The notes below the pieces were generated by a model. That model searched no databases. It saw only the letters and a program-made list of their open reading frames with translations, and was not told where the DNA came from. Shown one piece after another: positions 18,263 through 26,201 of a stretch of 64,000 nucleotides of DNA. The position numbers and the translations under genes were made by a program. This DNA is from Fidelibacterota bacterium UBA6531 (GTDB taxonomy: Bacteria > Fidelibacterota > Marinisomatia > Marinisomatales > TCS55), in the NCBI GenBank assembly GCA_002436185.1, contig DJKX01000040.1, forward strand, positions 75,705-139,704, in the 5' to 3' direction. Within the stretch, counting starts at the first letter, position 1. Each line of letters begins with the position of its first letter.

Positions 18263-20677
18263 CTATTTTACAACAAAGTTTACCAATCTCCCTGGTACAT
18301 ATATTTCTTTTATAAGTTTACCTTCTGATAAATAAGTCACTATCTTTTCATTTTTCCTAGCTTGGTCTAATACACTTTCTTTTTCAGCATTTGACTCAAT
18401 TTCTATATTCGTTCTTAATTTTCCGTTAACCTGTATAACGATGTTTATTAGATCTTCTTTTGTCAGGTTTTCATCATAATCTGGCCATGGTTCATACGTC
18501 AAGGTCTGATTTTCATCTAATCGATTCCATATTTCTTCAGCAGTATGTGGAATAAATGGACCTAACAATTGTATAAATGTCTTTAAAACAGTTTTATTAA
18601 CTGATTGAAGCGTTACTAAATGGTTGGTGAAAATCATCATTTGTGAAATAGCCGTATTAAACCGCAAGTTTTCAATATCATCGCCAACTTTTTTAATAGT
18701 CTGATGTAATAACTTAACCGTTTCATTGTTTGGCTTATCTGTAGTAATACATGCATTTAATCCATCACTTGAACATATTTTATCCCATAATTTATTTATA
18801 AATCGTGAACAGCCTTGCAATCCTGCAGTATTCCATGGTTTAGATTTATCCAAAGGCCCCATGAACATTTCATACAAACGCATGGAATCAGCACCAAATT
18901 CATCGACAACATCGTCGGGATTGATCACATTCCCTCGAGATTTACTCATTTTTGAACCATCTTCACCCAGAATCATGCCTTGATTAAATAGCTTTTGAAA
19001 TGGTTCTCTCGTTGAGACGAAGCCTAAATCATGTAAAACATGGTGCCAGAAACGGGCATAGAGCAAATGAAGAACAGCGTGCTCTGCCCCGCCCACATAT
19101 AAATCAACAGGCATCCAATAGGATTCTTTGTCAGAATCCCATGCATTCTCATTGTTTTTTGGATCAATATATCGAAGGTAATACCAGCAAGAACCGGCCC
19201 ATTGAGGCATGGTATTTGTTTCACGTAAGCCAATGACCTCGCCCTCTTCATTCTTGATTTCAACCCAGTCAGTTATATTTGCTAAAGGTGACTTACCAGT
19301 TCCTGTGGGTTCATATTTTTCAACTTCAGGTAATTCCAAAGGCAAATCAGATTCATCTAATGATTTTACTTCATCACCATAATGAATAATCGGCATGGGT
19401 TCGCCCCAGTATCTCTGACGAGAAAATAACCAATCACGTAATTTGTACTGAACTGTTTCCTTACCTTTATTCTCATTTTCTAACCATGCAATCATTTTTG
19501 ATTTCGCATCAGCAATATTTAATCCATTTAGAAAATCGCTATTAATTGCAGGTCCTTCTCCTAAAAATGCCTCACCGTCAAAATCTTCCGTAGGCTCAAC
19601 TGTACGGATGATGGGTAAATCGAATTTTTTCGCAAAATCCCAGTCACGCTGATCCTGTCCGGGAACAGCCATTATAGCGCCGGTACCATACGTCATCAAT
19701 ACATAATCAGCGATCCAAATTGGAATTTCATCACCGTTTACAGGATTGACAGCATAACTTCCTATAAAAACACCTGTTTTATCCTTATTCAGTTCTCCCC
19801 TTTCTAAATCCGATTTTCTTCCGGCTTGCTCTTGATATTCCTTTACCATCCCTTGCTGTTCATCAGTAGTAAACTTTTCTACAAATGGATGATCAGGCGA
19901 TAATACCATGTATGTAGCTCCAAATAACGTATCAGGACGAGTTGTAAACACTGTAATGATGTCTTCCCTGCCAGCGATTATAAAATCAACATCAGCGCCT
20001 TCTGAACGGCCAATCCAGTTTCGCTGTAGTTCTTTTACGCTATTGGGCCAATCTAGGTCATCCAAACCGGATAATAGCGATTCAGCATAATCAGTGATTT
20101 TTAACATCCACTGCCGCATGGGTACGCGATGGACAGAATGTCCCCCGATTTCGGATTTTCCATCAACAACTTCTTCATTAGCCAAGACGGTTTTTAATTC
20201 CGGACACCAATTCACAGGCTTTTCAGCCTCATATGCTAATCCTTTATTGTAAAGTTGTAAAAATATCCATTGCGTCCATTTCACATAACCGATATCAGTT
20301 GTATTAATTTCTCTATCCCAATCATAAGAAAAGCCAAGCATTTTAATTTGGCGACGAAAATTATCAATATTATTTTTAGTCGTTTTCCTAGGGTGTGTGC
20401 CTGTTTTAATAGCATATTGTTCAGCAGGAAGACCAAAAGCATCCCATCCCATTGGATGGAGTACATTAAAACCTTTCATACGTTTGTAGCGGGCAACGAT
20501 ATCCGTAGCTACATATCCAAGAGGATGTCCAACGTGCAAACCGGCTCCAGATGGATATGGAAACATGTCCAGTACGTAATATTTTGGTTTATCTGGATCT
20601 TCAGTGACTTTAAATGTTCCCTTTTCATCCCAAAATGCCTGCCACTTTTTTTCTATGTTTTTATGATCGTAGGTCAT
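18263..20677 (-). CDS. leuS: Leucyl-tRNA synthetase
   Basis: A class I synthetase of 804 residues, the bacterial length. The HIGH-type motif is HVGHPLGY (about 47-54). The CP1 editing domain carries TTRPDTLFGATYMVLSP. The KMSKS loop appears as KMSKSRGN in the C-terminal half, followed by the anticodon-binding domain. ATG 20677 is the start; the leader upstream folds into nested hairpins (see separate entry). Confidence 0.98.
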   Translation of the reverse strand: MTYDHKNIEKKWQAFWDEKGTFKVTEDPDKPKYYVLDMFPYPSGAGLHVGHPLGYVATDIVARYKRMKGFNVLHPMGWDAFGLPAEQYAIKTGTHPRKTTKNNIDNFRRQIKMLGFSYDWDREINTTDIGYVKWTQWIFLQLYNKGLAYEAEKPVNWCPELKTVLANEEVVDGKSEIGGHSVHRVPMRQWMLKITDYAESLLSGLDDLDWPNSVKELQRNWIGRSEGADVDFIIAGREDIITVFTTRPDTLFGATYMVLSPDHPFVEKFTTDEQQGMVKEYQEQAGRKSDLERGELNKDKTGVFIGSYAVNPVNGDEIPIWIADYVLMTYGTGAIMAVPGQDQRDWDFAKKFDLPIIRTVEPTEDFDGEAFLGEGPAINSDFLNGLNIADAKSKMIAWLENENKGKETVQYKLRDWLFSRQRYWGEPMPIIHYGDEVKSLDESDLPLELPEVEKYEPTGTGKSPLANITDWVEIKNEEGEVIGLRETNTMPQWAGSCWYYLRYIDPKNNENAWDSDKESYWMPVDLYVGGAEHAVLHLLYARFWHHVLHDLGFVSTREPFQKLFNQGMILGEDGSKMSKSRGNVINPDDVVDEFGADSMRLYEMFMGPLDKSKPWNTAGLQGCSRFINKLWDKICSSDGLNACITTDKPNNETVKLLHQTIKKVGDDIENLRFNTAISQMMIFTNHLVTLQSVNKTVLKTFIQLLGPFIPHTAEEIWNRLDENQTLTYEPWPDYDENLTKEDLINIVIQVNGKLRTNIEIESNAEKESVLDQARKNEKIVTYLSEGKLIKEIYVPGRLVNFVVK

Positions 20678-20705
20678 TTATTGTCTTCAAATTTAATTTT
20701 ATAAA

Positions 20706-20762
20706 TTTGGAGTACCTTGTCTATAACAATATGGGGCATCAACAAGGTTGATACGCTCCAAA
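20706..20762 (-). promoter_or_regulatory. Structured leader of leuS with two competing hairpins
   Basis: On the minus strand TTTGGAG pairs with CTCCAAA, and ACCTTG with CAAGGT, making a nested long-range stem. A shorter hairpin, ATCAA-CCTTG-TTGAT, uses part of the same bases, so the two folds exclude each other. A 21-codon frame beginning at 20739 ends in an ATGA overlap with the leuS start. It has no good ribosome site and only one Leu codon, so a classical leader peptide is unlikely. Confidence 0.4.
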
Positions 20763-20770
20763 GTAAATAG

Positions 20771-20845
20771 TCGGGGTGAAAGGATTCGAACCTTCGACCT
20801 CGTCGTCCCGAACGACGCGCGCTAACCGGGCTGCGCTACACCCCG
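20771..20845 (-). tRNA. tRNA-Pro (CGG)
   Basis: Read on the minus strand, acceptor CGGGGTG pairs with CACCCCG. The anticodon stem CGTCG/CGACG encloses loop TTCGGGA (anticodon CGG). It lies between the DedA-like gene and leuS; its 3' end is 9 bases from the leuS leader structure. CCA is not encoded. Confidence 0.95.
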
Positions 20846-20896
20846 AAAAGGACATGCAATTTATAATTTTTCAATACGGGAAAGAATGATAAATAA

Positions 20897-21508
20897 TCAA
20901 ATAATATATTTAATTAGTATAAATCCACCGATCAATAATATTGTAAATACAATGGTTAAAATATTGAAATACTTATCGATGAATAATTTAATGGGCTTAC
21001 CGAATTTCCAAATCAATCCCGCCACAAGAAAAAATCGGGCTGATCTGCTAATGGCTGATGCAATAAGAAAATTGAATAAATTGATGTCAAAAGCACCGGC
21101 AGTTATAGTAAATATCTTATAGGGAATGGGTGTAAATCCAGCTGTAAAAATTATCATTAAACCATAGTGGTCATATTGATTTTGCACTGATAAAAATACC
21201 TGCTCCGTAAATCCAGGAATATTATTGAAGAAAAAATGCGCTATTCCCGAATAGGCACTTCCCTCCCACCACAAATAATGACCAATTCCATAACCGAATA
21301 ATCCACCGGCAATACTGGCTAAACTGCAAATGATTGCAAATTGAAACGATTTTTTTCTGGCACCCAGCGCTAAAGCGATTAATAAAACGTCGGGTGGAAT
21401 TGGAAAGAATGAAGATTCAGCAAATGCCAGGCAAAATAATGCGAAAGGTCCATACTTCGATTCTGACCAATGCAGCACCCAATCATATATTTTTCTTATT
21501 GTTTTCAT
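20897..21508 (-). CDS. VTT-domain (DedA/SNARE-associated, YqaA-like) membrane protein
   Basis: An integral membrane protein of 203 residues if it starts at ATG 21508, which overlaps the TGA of the glycosyltransferase in an ATGA junction; the GTG at 21532 is less likely. Family marks are FAESSFFPIPPDVLL near the N-terminus and the amphipathic re-entrant region with FTPIPYKIFTITAG. About five hydrophobic segments are present. DedA/VTT proteins move or recycle polyprenyl-phosphate or other lipids, which fits the upstream glycosyltransferase and glycosidase genes. Confidence 0.88.
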   Translation of the reverse strand: MKTIRKIYDWVLHWSESKYGPFALFCLAFAESSFFPIPPDVLLIALALGARKKSFQFAIICSLASIAGGLFGYGIGHYLWWEGSAYSGIAHFFFNNIPGFTEQVFLSVQNQYDHYGLMIIFTAGFTPIPYKIFTITAGAFDINLFNFLIASAISRSARFFLVAGLIWKFGKPIKLFIDKYFNILTIVFTILLIGGFILIKYII

Positions 21509-22164
21509 GTCCAGAAGAAGCTCTTTAACCACATTTTAATAAATTTAACTGTATCCCTAACATTCCGCATAGCAGAAGGCTGATTATTATAAATAGTAGG
21601 TATGGGTACATGCTGCACTTTCCAACCGGCTATGGACGCTTTAATGAGAAACTCACTTTCGAACTGAAACCCTTGCTCAAAGCAATCAATATCAGAAAAA
21701 ATATATGTCTGAAAAGAACGATATCCACACTGCGAATCTTTTATCACTGAATTTGAACGGATCGAAACGAGTAAGCTGGTTATAAAATTTGAAAATTGAC
21801 GTGTTAAAGGCATATTTCGTCGATTGTTACGATATCCTAATAAGATTGTTTTTTCGGGCATTTGACTAAAATTATCTAATAATTCTGGTGGATGCTGAAG
21901 GTCGATATCCATTGTTACAGCGCTATCTCCACCTTTTTGTAAAATCCAATCCATTGCAGTTTGTATAGCTGCACCTTTTCCAAGATTCTTATCATGTTGT
22001 AAATATCTAACATCTAATTCCTTCAATTTTTCAATTGTATCGTCCGAACTGCCGTCATCAATAAAGACTAATTGATCAAGCCATGAATCATTAATCCGAG
22101 TTAAAAAATTATTCAAAGGTGAAGATCCATTAAAAACAGGTACAATAATGTAAGGTAGTGACAT
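21505..22164 (-). CDS. Family 2 glycosyltransferase (polyprenyl-phosphate sugar transferase type)
   Basis: A 219-residue GT-A fold enzyme. It starts with the nucleotide-sugar binding segment PYIIVPVFNGSSPL, then VFIDDGSSDDT and the metal-binding VTMDIDLQHPPE (DxD region, about 80-90), and carries DSQCGYRSF further on. It resembles dolichol-phosphate mannosyltransferase/DPM1-like enzymes without the C-terminal membrane anchor. It abuts the phosphodiester glycosidase gene upstream and the VTT protein downstream, so it likely acts in surface glycan or glycolipid synthesis. Confidence 0.88.
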   Translation of the reverse strand: MSLPYIIVPVFNGSSPLNNFLTRINDSWLDQLVFIDDGSSDDTIEKLKELDVRYLQHDKNLGKGAAIQTAMDWILQKGGDSAVTMDIDLQHPPELLDNFSQMPEKTILLGYRNNRRNMPLTRQFSNFITSLLVSIRSNSVIKDSQCGYRSFQTYIFSDIDCFEQGFQFESEFLIKASIAGWKVQHVPIPTIYNNQPSAMRNVRDTVKFIKMWLKSFFWT

Positions 22165-23106
22165 TTATTCAGAAAAAACTGCAATGGCAGACATGACTTC
22201 ACGCTGTGTTGTGAAACCGGCAGGTTTATTTAATAGTTTTCCATTAACAACAATTGCACTTGAACCACCGCCATCCAGATTTATTGCTTCTACACAATCC
22301 AAATCAAACATCATGATGGATAATTCATTCAAGTCTACTCCCCTGCTGTCCGGCTGACGACCGTCTACAACTAGAAAAATGTATTTTCCATCTTTTGTAT
22401 ATCCGGCTGCAGTTCGCGGATGGATATCGGGGATCTTTGACCAGAAAAACACTTCTTCATCAGACGTTATATTCTTACGACTATTTGAAACGATCACAGG
22501 CCCTGCTTGCATAGCATCTCTTACATTCCAATACTTTCCATTTTTATAATTAAGTTCTGTAACGGGTTTGTCAGGTTTATTTTTAGCCGGTTTTTCCCAT
22601 TGAAAAATTGAATCGTTATGACTTGCAATCCACGCAATGTCCATCTGTCCTGCATAATCAAATCCGATAGCACTTCTGGTTAAGTAATATCGTTCTTCCC
22701 TTTTAAGCATGGAACGTAGTGTTTTGGAAATTGTAATATCATTATCCATTAATAAACCAACATGTTCAGCTGGAATTTTATGCATGAGAAAATATCCGCC
22801 ATTCAAAACGACAGTTGCGTTCATTCGTTCAGCAAACTGACTTGGTGTTTCCCTTCTATCTAGGTCATTGGAAACAACAATTTCTGTAGATAAATGCTTA
22901 TTTTTGCTATCAATTTCAACATACCATGCATTGATTGGTATGTGTTTATTCCGTCCTGAAAATACGCGAATTCCTTCCGGTAATTTGTGAAAGCTGCCAG
23001 AAATATTTTTCCAACCCATGGGAATACTGCGATATGAACGAATTTCTCCACAAGAAAAAAGAGTAAGAGTAAATGTAATAATTGTTAACTGATAAAATCT
23101 CTTCAT
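22165..23106 (-). CDS. Phosphodiester glycosidase (NAGPA-domain) lipoprotein
   Basis: A 313-residue exported protein. The N-terminus has a signal peptide ending in a lipobox-like LFSCG (Cys19), so it is probably a lipoprotein. The rest matches the NAGPA/DUF2233 domain: VVLNGGYF, PRTAAGYTKDGKYIFLVVDG, and the C-terminal AINLDGGGSSAIVVNG. Relatives cleave GlcNAc-1-phosphodiesters or related bonds. The bacterial substrate is unknown. The gene overlaps the DUF2914 gene by 4 bases and abuts the glycosyltransferase, so a shared glycan role is inferred. Confidence 0.9.
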   Translation of the reverse strand: MKRFYQLTIITFTLTLFSCGEIRSYRSIPMGWKNISGSFHKLPEGIRVFSGRNKHIPINAWYVEIDSKNKHLSTEIVVSNDLDRRETPSQFAERMNATVVLNGGYFLMHKIPAEHVGLLMDNDITISKTLRSMLKREERYYLTRSAIGFDYAGQMDIAWIASHNDSIFQWEKPAKNKPDKPVTELNYKNGKYWNVRDAMQAGPVIVSNSRKNITSDEEVFFWSKIPDIHPRTAAGYTKDGKYIFLVVDGRQPDSRGVDLNELSIMMFDLDCVEAINLDGGGSSAIVVNGKLLNKPAGFTTQREVMSAIAVFSE

Positions 23107-23768
23107 TCGCCTATAATTGTAAAATGAATAGTATCCAGTGCAGTATTTGAAATTTCATCACGAAGGACAACGAACCATTCACCTATTTGAGCATTTGTAA
23201 TAGTTTTGTACGTCCAGGAACGCCAATGTACAGATCGTCCAATTTTGATGGGAATTGTATCAATATATTTTTCTTGAAAATACCATTCGTATAAAATGAT
23301 ACGTTCACTCAATGCATTTCGAATGCCGGAATAACAATAAACTCGTCCCAGCGTCACTGGAAATTCCTTTTGGAAATTAATAGGTTTACGAAGACTGTCA
23401 ATCATACTTTCACACATAAGTAATGAATTCACTCGTAAATCTGGAAGTTCAGGTTGTGTTTTATTAGTATCTAATTCTTGTTCTTCTATATCAACCAATA
23501 TTGTATCAGAAGGTGGAGTCTTTACTTTCATTGTGTCAATCAAAGCATCCTCAATTACTGCAGTTGGATTTTGAACTATTTTCGCAGGATGTTTTATTTC
23601 TACATCATCATCACTTGAGATTCCAGTAAATACAGCATATACAACATACATTATCGCCAAAGGCAATATGAATCGATCCAGTTTCTGCCAAATAGCTACA
23701 ATTACCAGTATTAATAATGTAATGGTAATGGGCAGAAACGCAGGATCGTCGATGAGACGGTCAATCAT
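23103..23768 (-). CDS. DUF2914-like protein with N-terminal membrane anchor
   Basis: A 221-residue protein. Two hydrophobic segments lie at about 12-27 and 33-48. An acidic linker follows, then a C-terminal domain of about 105 residues with GRVYCYSGI, HWRSWTYKTI and GEWFVVLRDE, the pattern of DUF2914 (aromatic-rich, W/Y conserved, no known activity). It heads an operon with the phosphodiester glycosidase, glycosyltransferase and VTT genes, so it is probably an envelope component. Confidence 0.75.
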   Translation of the reverse strand: MIDRLIDDPAFLPITITLLILVIVAIWQKLDRFILPLAIMYVVYAVFTGISSDDDVEIKHPAKIVQNPTAVIEDALIDTMKVKTPPSDTILVDIEEQELDTNKTQPELPDLRVNSLLMCESMIDSLRKPINFQKEFPVTLGRVYCYSGIRNALSERIILYEWYFQEKYIDTIPIKIGRSVHWRSWTYKTITNAQIGEWFVVLRDEISNTALDTIHFTIIGE

Positions 23769-23809
23769 TCAAGAAATTTAAAGGTGTTTATTGAAGAAAT
23801 AAAATAGAC

Positions 23810-24508
23810 TTATTTTTCTTTTAGTATGCGATTATTAAACGTTCCGAGTATAATAAAACCGGTTAATAAAGTCATTGTAATCAATTTTTGAGTAATGACT
23901 TCTGCTAAATAATTATTACTAAACAGAATTGAATTCAATTCAAAATCAGATAATCCTATATACATTCCTGTCGCTATACTTAAAAGTAAATATCCAAAAG
24001 AGAGTAAGCGAGTTGATTGATCCATTTTGTAAAAAGAAAGGAATAATAATAGAGAACTTCCAAATAAAAATCTGAATAAATATTCAGCAAAAAGAATATG
24101 ATCTTTTAAATTTATATCAGCAGGAGTCAGTGATATTCCTAAAAAACATAAACTGAAACACATTCCAAAAAACGTACCCAGTTTAAACATATTTCCTCCA
24201 AAATCGAATTTGTTCTTGAAAAAGGAATAATTGCCGTAGAAATATGTAAATAATGAGAATGTCATTACCGTAAATACCATTATAAAAATTAGAAATGGAT
24301 AAAGATTACTTTCCCCGGAATGTGTTGTGATTCGACCAAGGTCACTGATATAATTTTCTGTAAATATATATCCGACAGTTTCCGGGTTCACTTCTGTTCC
24401 GCCTGAATACAATTGTGATGCTATTGTAAGGAATGATACAAATACAATAATCGCAATCAAAGGAAATTGAATTAAAGTGAATTTTGGATTATTTATAAAT
24501 ATTTTCAT
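23810..24508 (-). CDS. Six-helix membrane protein, possibly DUF998-like
   Basis: A 232-residue hydrophobic protein with about six membrane helices and a conserved-looking ENYISDLGR segment after the first one. A short SDLG motif in this position is seen in DUF998-type membrane proteins; I cannot confirm the match. It lies alone between the glycan operon and tRNA-Pro, with a terminator just upstream. Function unknown. Confidence 0.65.
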   Translation of the reverse strand: MKIFINNPKFTLIQFPLIAIIVFVSFLTIASQLYSGGTEVNPETVGYIFTENYISDLGRITTHSGESNLYPFLIFIMVFTVMTFSLFTYFYGNYSFFKNKFDFGGNMFKLGTFFGMCFSLCFLGISLTPADINLKDHILFAEYLFRFLFGSSLLLFLSFYKMDQSTRLLSFGYLLLSIATGMYIGLSDFELNSILFSNNYLAEVITQKLITMTLLTGFIILGTFNNRILKEK

Positions 24509-24537
24509 TTTATTTAAATTAAGTAATTAATCAAGTT

Positions 24538-24568
24538 AAAAAGCCTTTCTCATTCGAGGAAGGCTTTT
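24538..24568 (-). terminator. Rho-independent terminator after tRNA-Pro (GGG)
   Basis: AAGCCTTTCTC pairs with GAGGAAGGCTT around the loop ATTC, with one G-U pair. On the minus strand the stem is followed by TTTTTAAC. It ends the tRNA-Pro transcript and separates it from the membrane-protein gene. A shorter T-run on the other side makes it weakly bidirectional. Confidence 0.8.
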
Positions 24569-24570
24569 CG

Positions 24571-24644
24571 TCGGAGCGACAGGATTTGAACCTGCGACCC
24601 CTGCAACCCCATTGCAGTGCGCTACCGGGCTACGCCACGCTCCG
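24571..24644 (-). tRNA. tRNA-Pro (GGG)
   Basis: On the minus strand acceptor CGGAGCG pairs with CGCTCCG. The anticodon stem CTGCA/TGCAG encloses loop ATGGGGT (anticodon GGG). It starts one base after the stop codon of the MerR-family gene, so the two are probably co-transcribed and the tRNA is cut from a longer RNA. Confidence 0.94.
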
Positions 24645-24645
24645 A

Positions 24646-25017
24646 TTAATTTTTATGTATAAAGTCTAAAATGGATTCCAGTTCTTGTTTTACTTTAACC
24701 AAAATTTCACTATTATTTTCATCTGAAACAGTAGTCTCTTGCTGGCCAACCATTTCTTCTGCTTTTTCCCCGGAACTAAATTGAGTTATAGCACCTTTTA
24801 TTGTGAATTTTCTATTATAAAGAAGATCCTTAATCTGTAAAATAATATCTATATCCTTCTGGCGATATGTTCTGTTCCCAGCTCTATTTTTAGGAGGCGC
24901 AAGTTGCTTAAACTCTGTTTCCCAATATCGTAAAACATAGGGTTTCAACTCTGTGAGTTTGCTTACTTCCCCAATGGAATAGTAAAGTTTTTTTATTTGT
25001 TTTGGTGCAGATCCCAT
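24646..25017 (-). CDS. MerR-family transcriptional regulator
   Basis: A 123-residue protein with a winged-helix DNA-binding domain at about 11-80. Marks are YYSIGEVSKLTEL, then PYVLRYWETEF and RTYRQKDIDII, as in the HTH_17/MerR group often found near pnp, ald or ihf genes. The C-terminal 40 residues are acidic and may form a short dimer helix; no metal- or ligand-binding Cys is seen. The ATG directly follows a long hairpin that would hide its ribosome site. Confidence 0.88.
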   Translation of the reverse strand: MGSAPKQIKKLYYSIGEVSKLTELKPYVLRYWETEFKQLAPPKNRAGNRTYRQKDIDIILQIKDLLYNRKFTIKGAITQFSSGEKAEEMVGQQETTVSDENNSEILVKVKQELESILDFIHKN

Positions 25018-25062
25018 GGTATCTCTATTTAAAGCGATACTTTAAATTAATGCAGAGATACC
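25018..25062 (-). promoter_or_regulatory. Composite hairpin covering the merR ribosome-binding region
   Basis: GGTATCTCT (25018-25026) is the exact complement of AGAGATACC (25054-25062). Inside, ATTTAAAG and CTTTAAAT pair exactly around the loop CGATA, with a 6-base bulge on one side. The total is 17 base pairs. The stem ends immediately before the ATG of the MerR gene and holds the only purine-rich stretch (AGAG) that could serve as its Shine-Dalgarno. No T-run follows, so it is not a terminator. It could be a translational switch or the dyad operator of the regulator itself. Confidence 0.6.
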
Positions 25063-25082
25063 GTCGGTGCAAAGAGTTTAAA

Positions 25083-26201
25083 TCAATTCTTTAAGGTATT
25101 TTCTGGTGGTGTATAATTTAAATTGAATGCGTCTGCTACAGCATTATGCGTTACGTGACCATTGATCATGTTTAGACCATGAAGCAAAGCTGCATTATTT
25201 TGTAATGCAGTTTGGATGCCTTCATTCGCTAATTTTTGAATATAGGGATTGGTTGCATTGGTTAAAGCAGTTGTTGATGTATAAGGCACTGCACCGGGCA
25301 TATTGGCCACACAATAGTGAATAATATCATCCACAACAAAAATAGGATCTTCGTGGGTTGTCGGTTTACACGTTTCAATACAACCCCCCTGGTCAACAGC
25401 AACATCAATAATTACGGATCCCGGTCGCATCAGTTTCAACATCTTACGTGTGACTAGTTTTGGAGCTACTGCTCCTGGAATCAAAACAGCGCCAATCAGT
25501 AAGTCAGTTTGCCTTAAGTGCTCCCGGATGTTTAACTGGTTGCTGTAAATCGTGCGCACATTTTTTGGCATAATTTCATCTAAATAACGTAACCTGTCCA
25601 AATTAACATCAAGGATAAATACATTGGCTCCCAGGCCGGCGGCAATAAATGCTGCATTCGTACCCACAACACCACCGCCTAAAATGGTCACCTTGGCGGG
25701 CTCAACACCCGGGACGCCTCCCAACAGGATACCCTTGCCGCCTTTAACTTTTTCCAAGAATTTAGCCCCTTCCTGGACGGCCATACGGCCGGCGACTTCA
25801 CTCATTGGAACAAGTAATGGCAAACGGCCATCTTCTGTCATGATTGTTTCATAGGCAATAGCTGTAGCATCGGTTTCCAAGAATGATTTTGTTAATTCTT
25901 CGGAAGCTGCAAAATGAAAATAGGTGAACATGGTCAGATCTTTTGAACACATGGCAATTTCTACAGGCTGTGGTTCTTTAACCTTAATCACCAATTCAAC
26001 ATTATCGAAAATCTCCTTTGATGTGTCAACGATTCGGCAATTAAAATCCTCGTAATCTGTGTTTGAAAATCCGCTGGAATTTCCAGCGGATTTTTCAATC
26101 AAAACTTCATGACCATTTTGTGTTAACTCGAGGGCAATACCCGGAGTCAACGCAACGCGGTTTTCATTCTGTTTTATTTCTTTCGGAACACCAATGAGCA
26201 T
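25083..26201 (-). CDS. ald: Alanine dehydrogenase
   Basis: A 372-residue NAD-dependent enzyme that interconverts L-alanine and pyruvate plus ammonia. Features are the N-terminal MLIGVPKEIKQNENRVALTP, the substrate lysine in KVKEPQP and catalytic His in FTYFHFA. The Rossmann motif is TILGGGVVGTNAA, and the C-terminal half has VVDDIIHYCVANMPGAVPYTST. The start codon abuts the pnp stop. It could supply pyruvate from alanine imported by the AGCS symporter at 46 kb (inference). Confidence 0.97.
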   Translation of the reverse strand: MLIGVPKEIKQNENRVALTPGIALELTQNGHEVLIEKSAGNSSGFSNTDYEDFNCRIVDTSKEIFDNVELVIKVKEPQPVEIAMCSKDLTMFTYFHFAASEELTKSFLETDATAIAYETIMTEDGRLPLLVPMSEVAGRMAVQEGAKFLEKVKGGKGILLGGVPGVEPAKVTILGGGVVGTNAAFIAAGLGANVFILDVNLDRLRYLDEIMPKNVRTIYSNQLNIREHLRQTDLLIGAVLIPGAVAPKLVTRKMLKLMRPGSVIIDVAVDQGGCIETCKPTTHEDPIFVVDDIIHYCVANMPGAVPYTSTTALTNATNPYIQKLANEGIQTALQNNAALLHGLNMINGHVTHNAVADAFNLNYTPPENTLKN

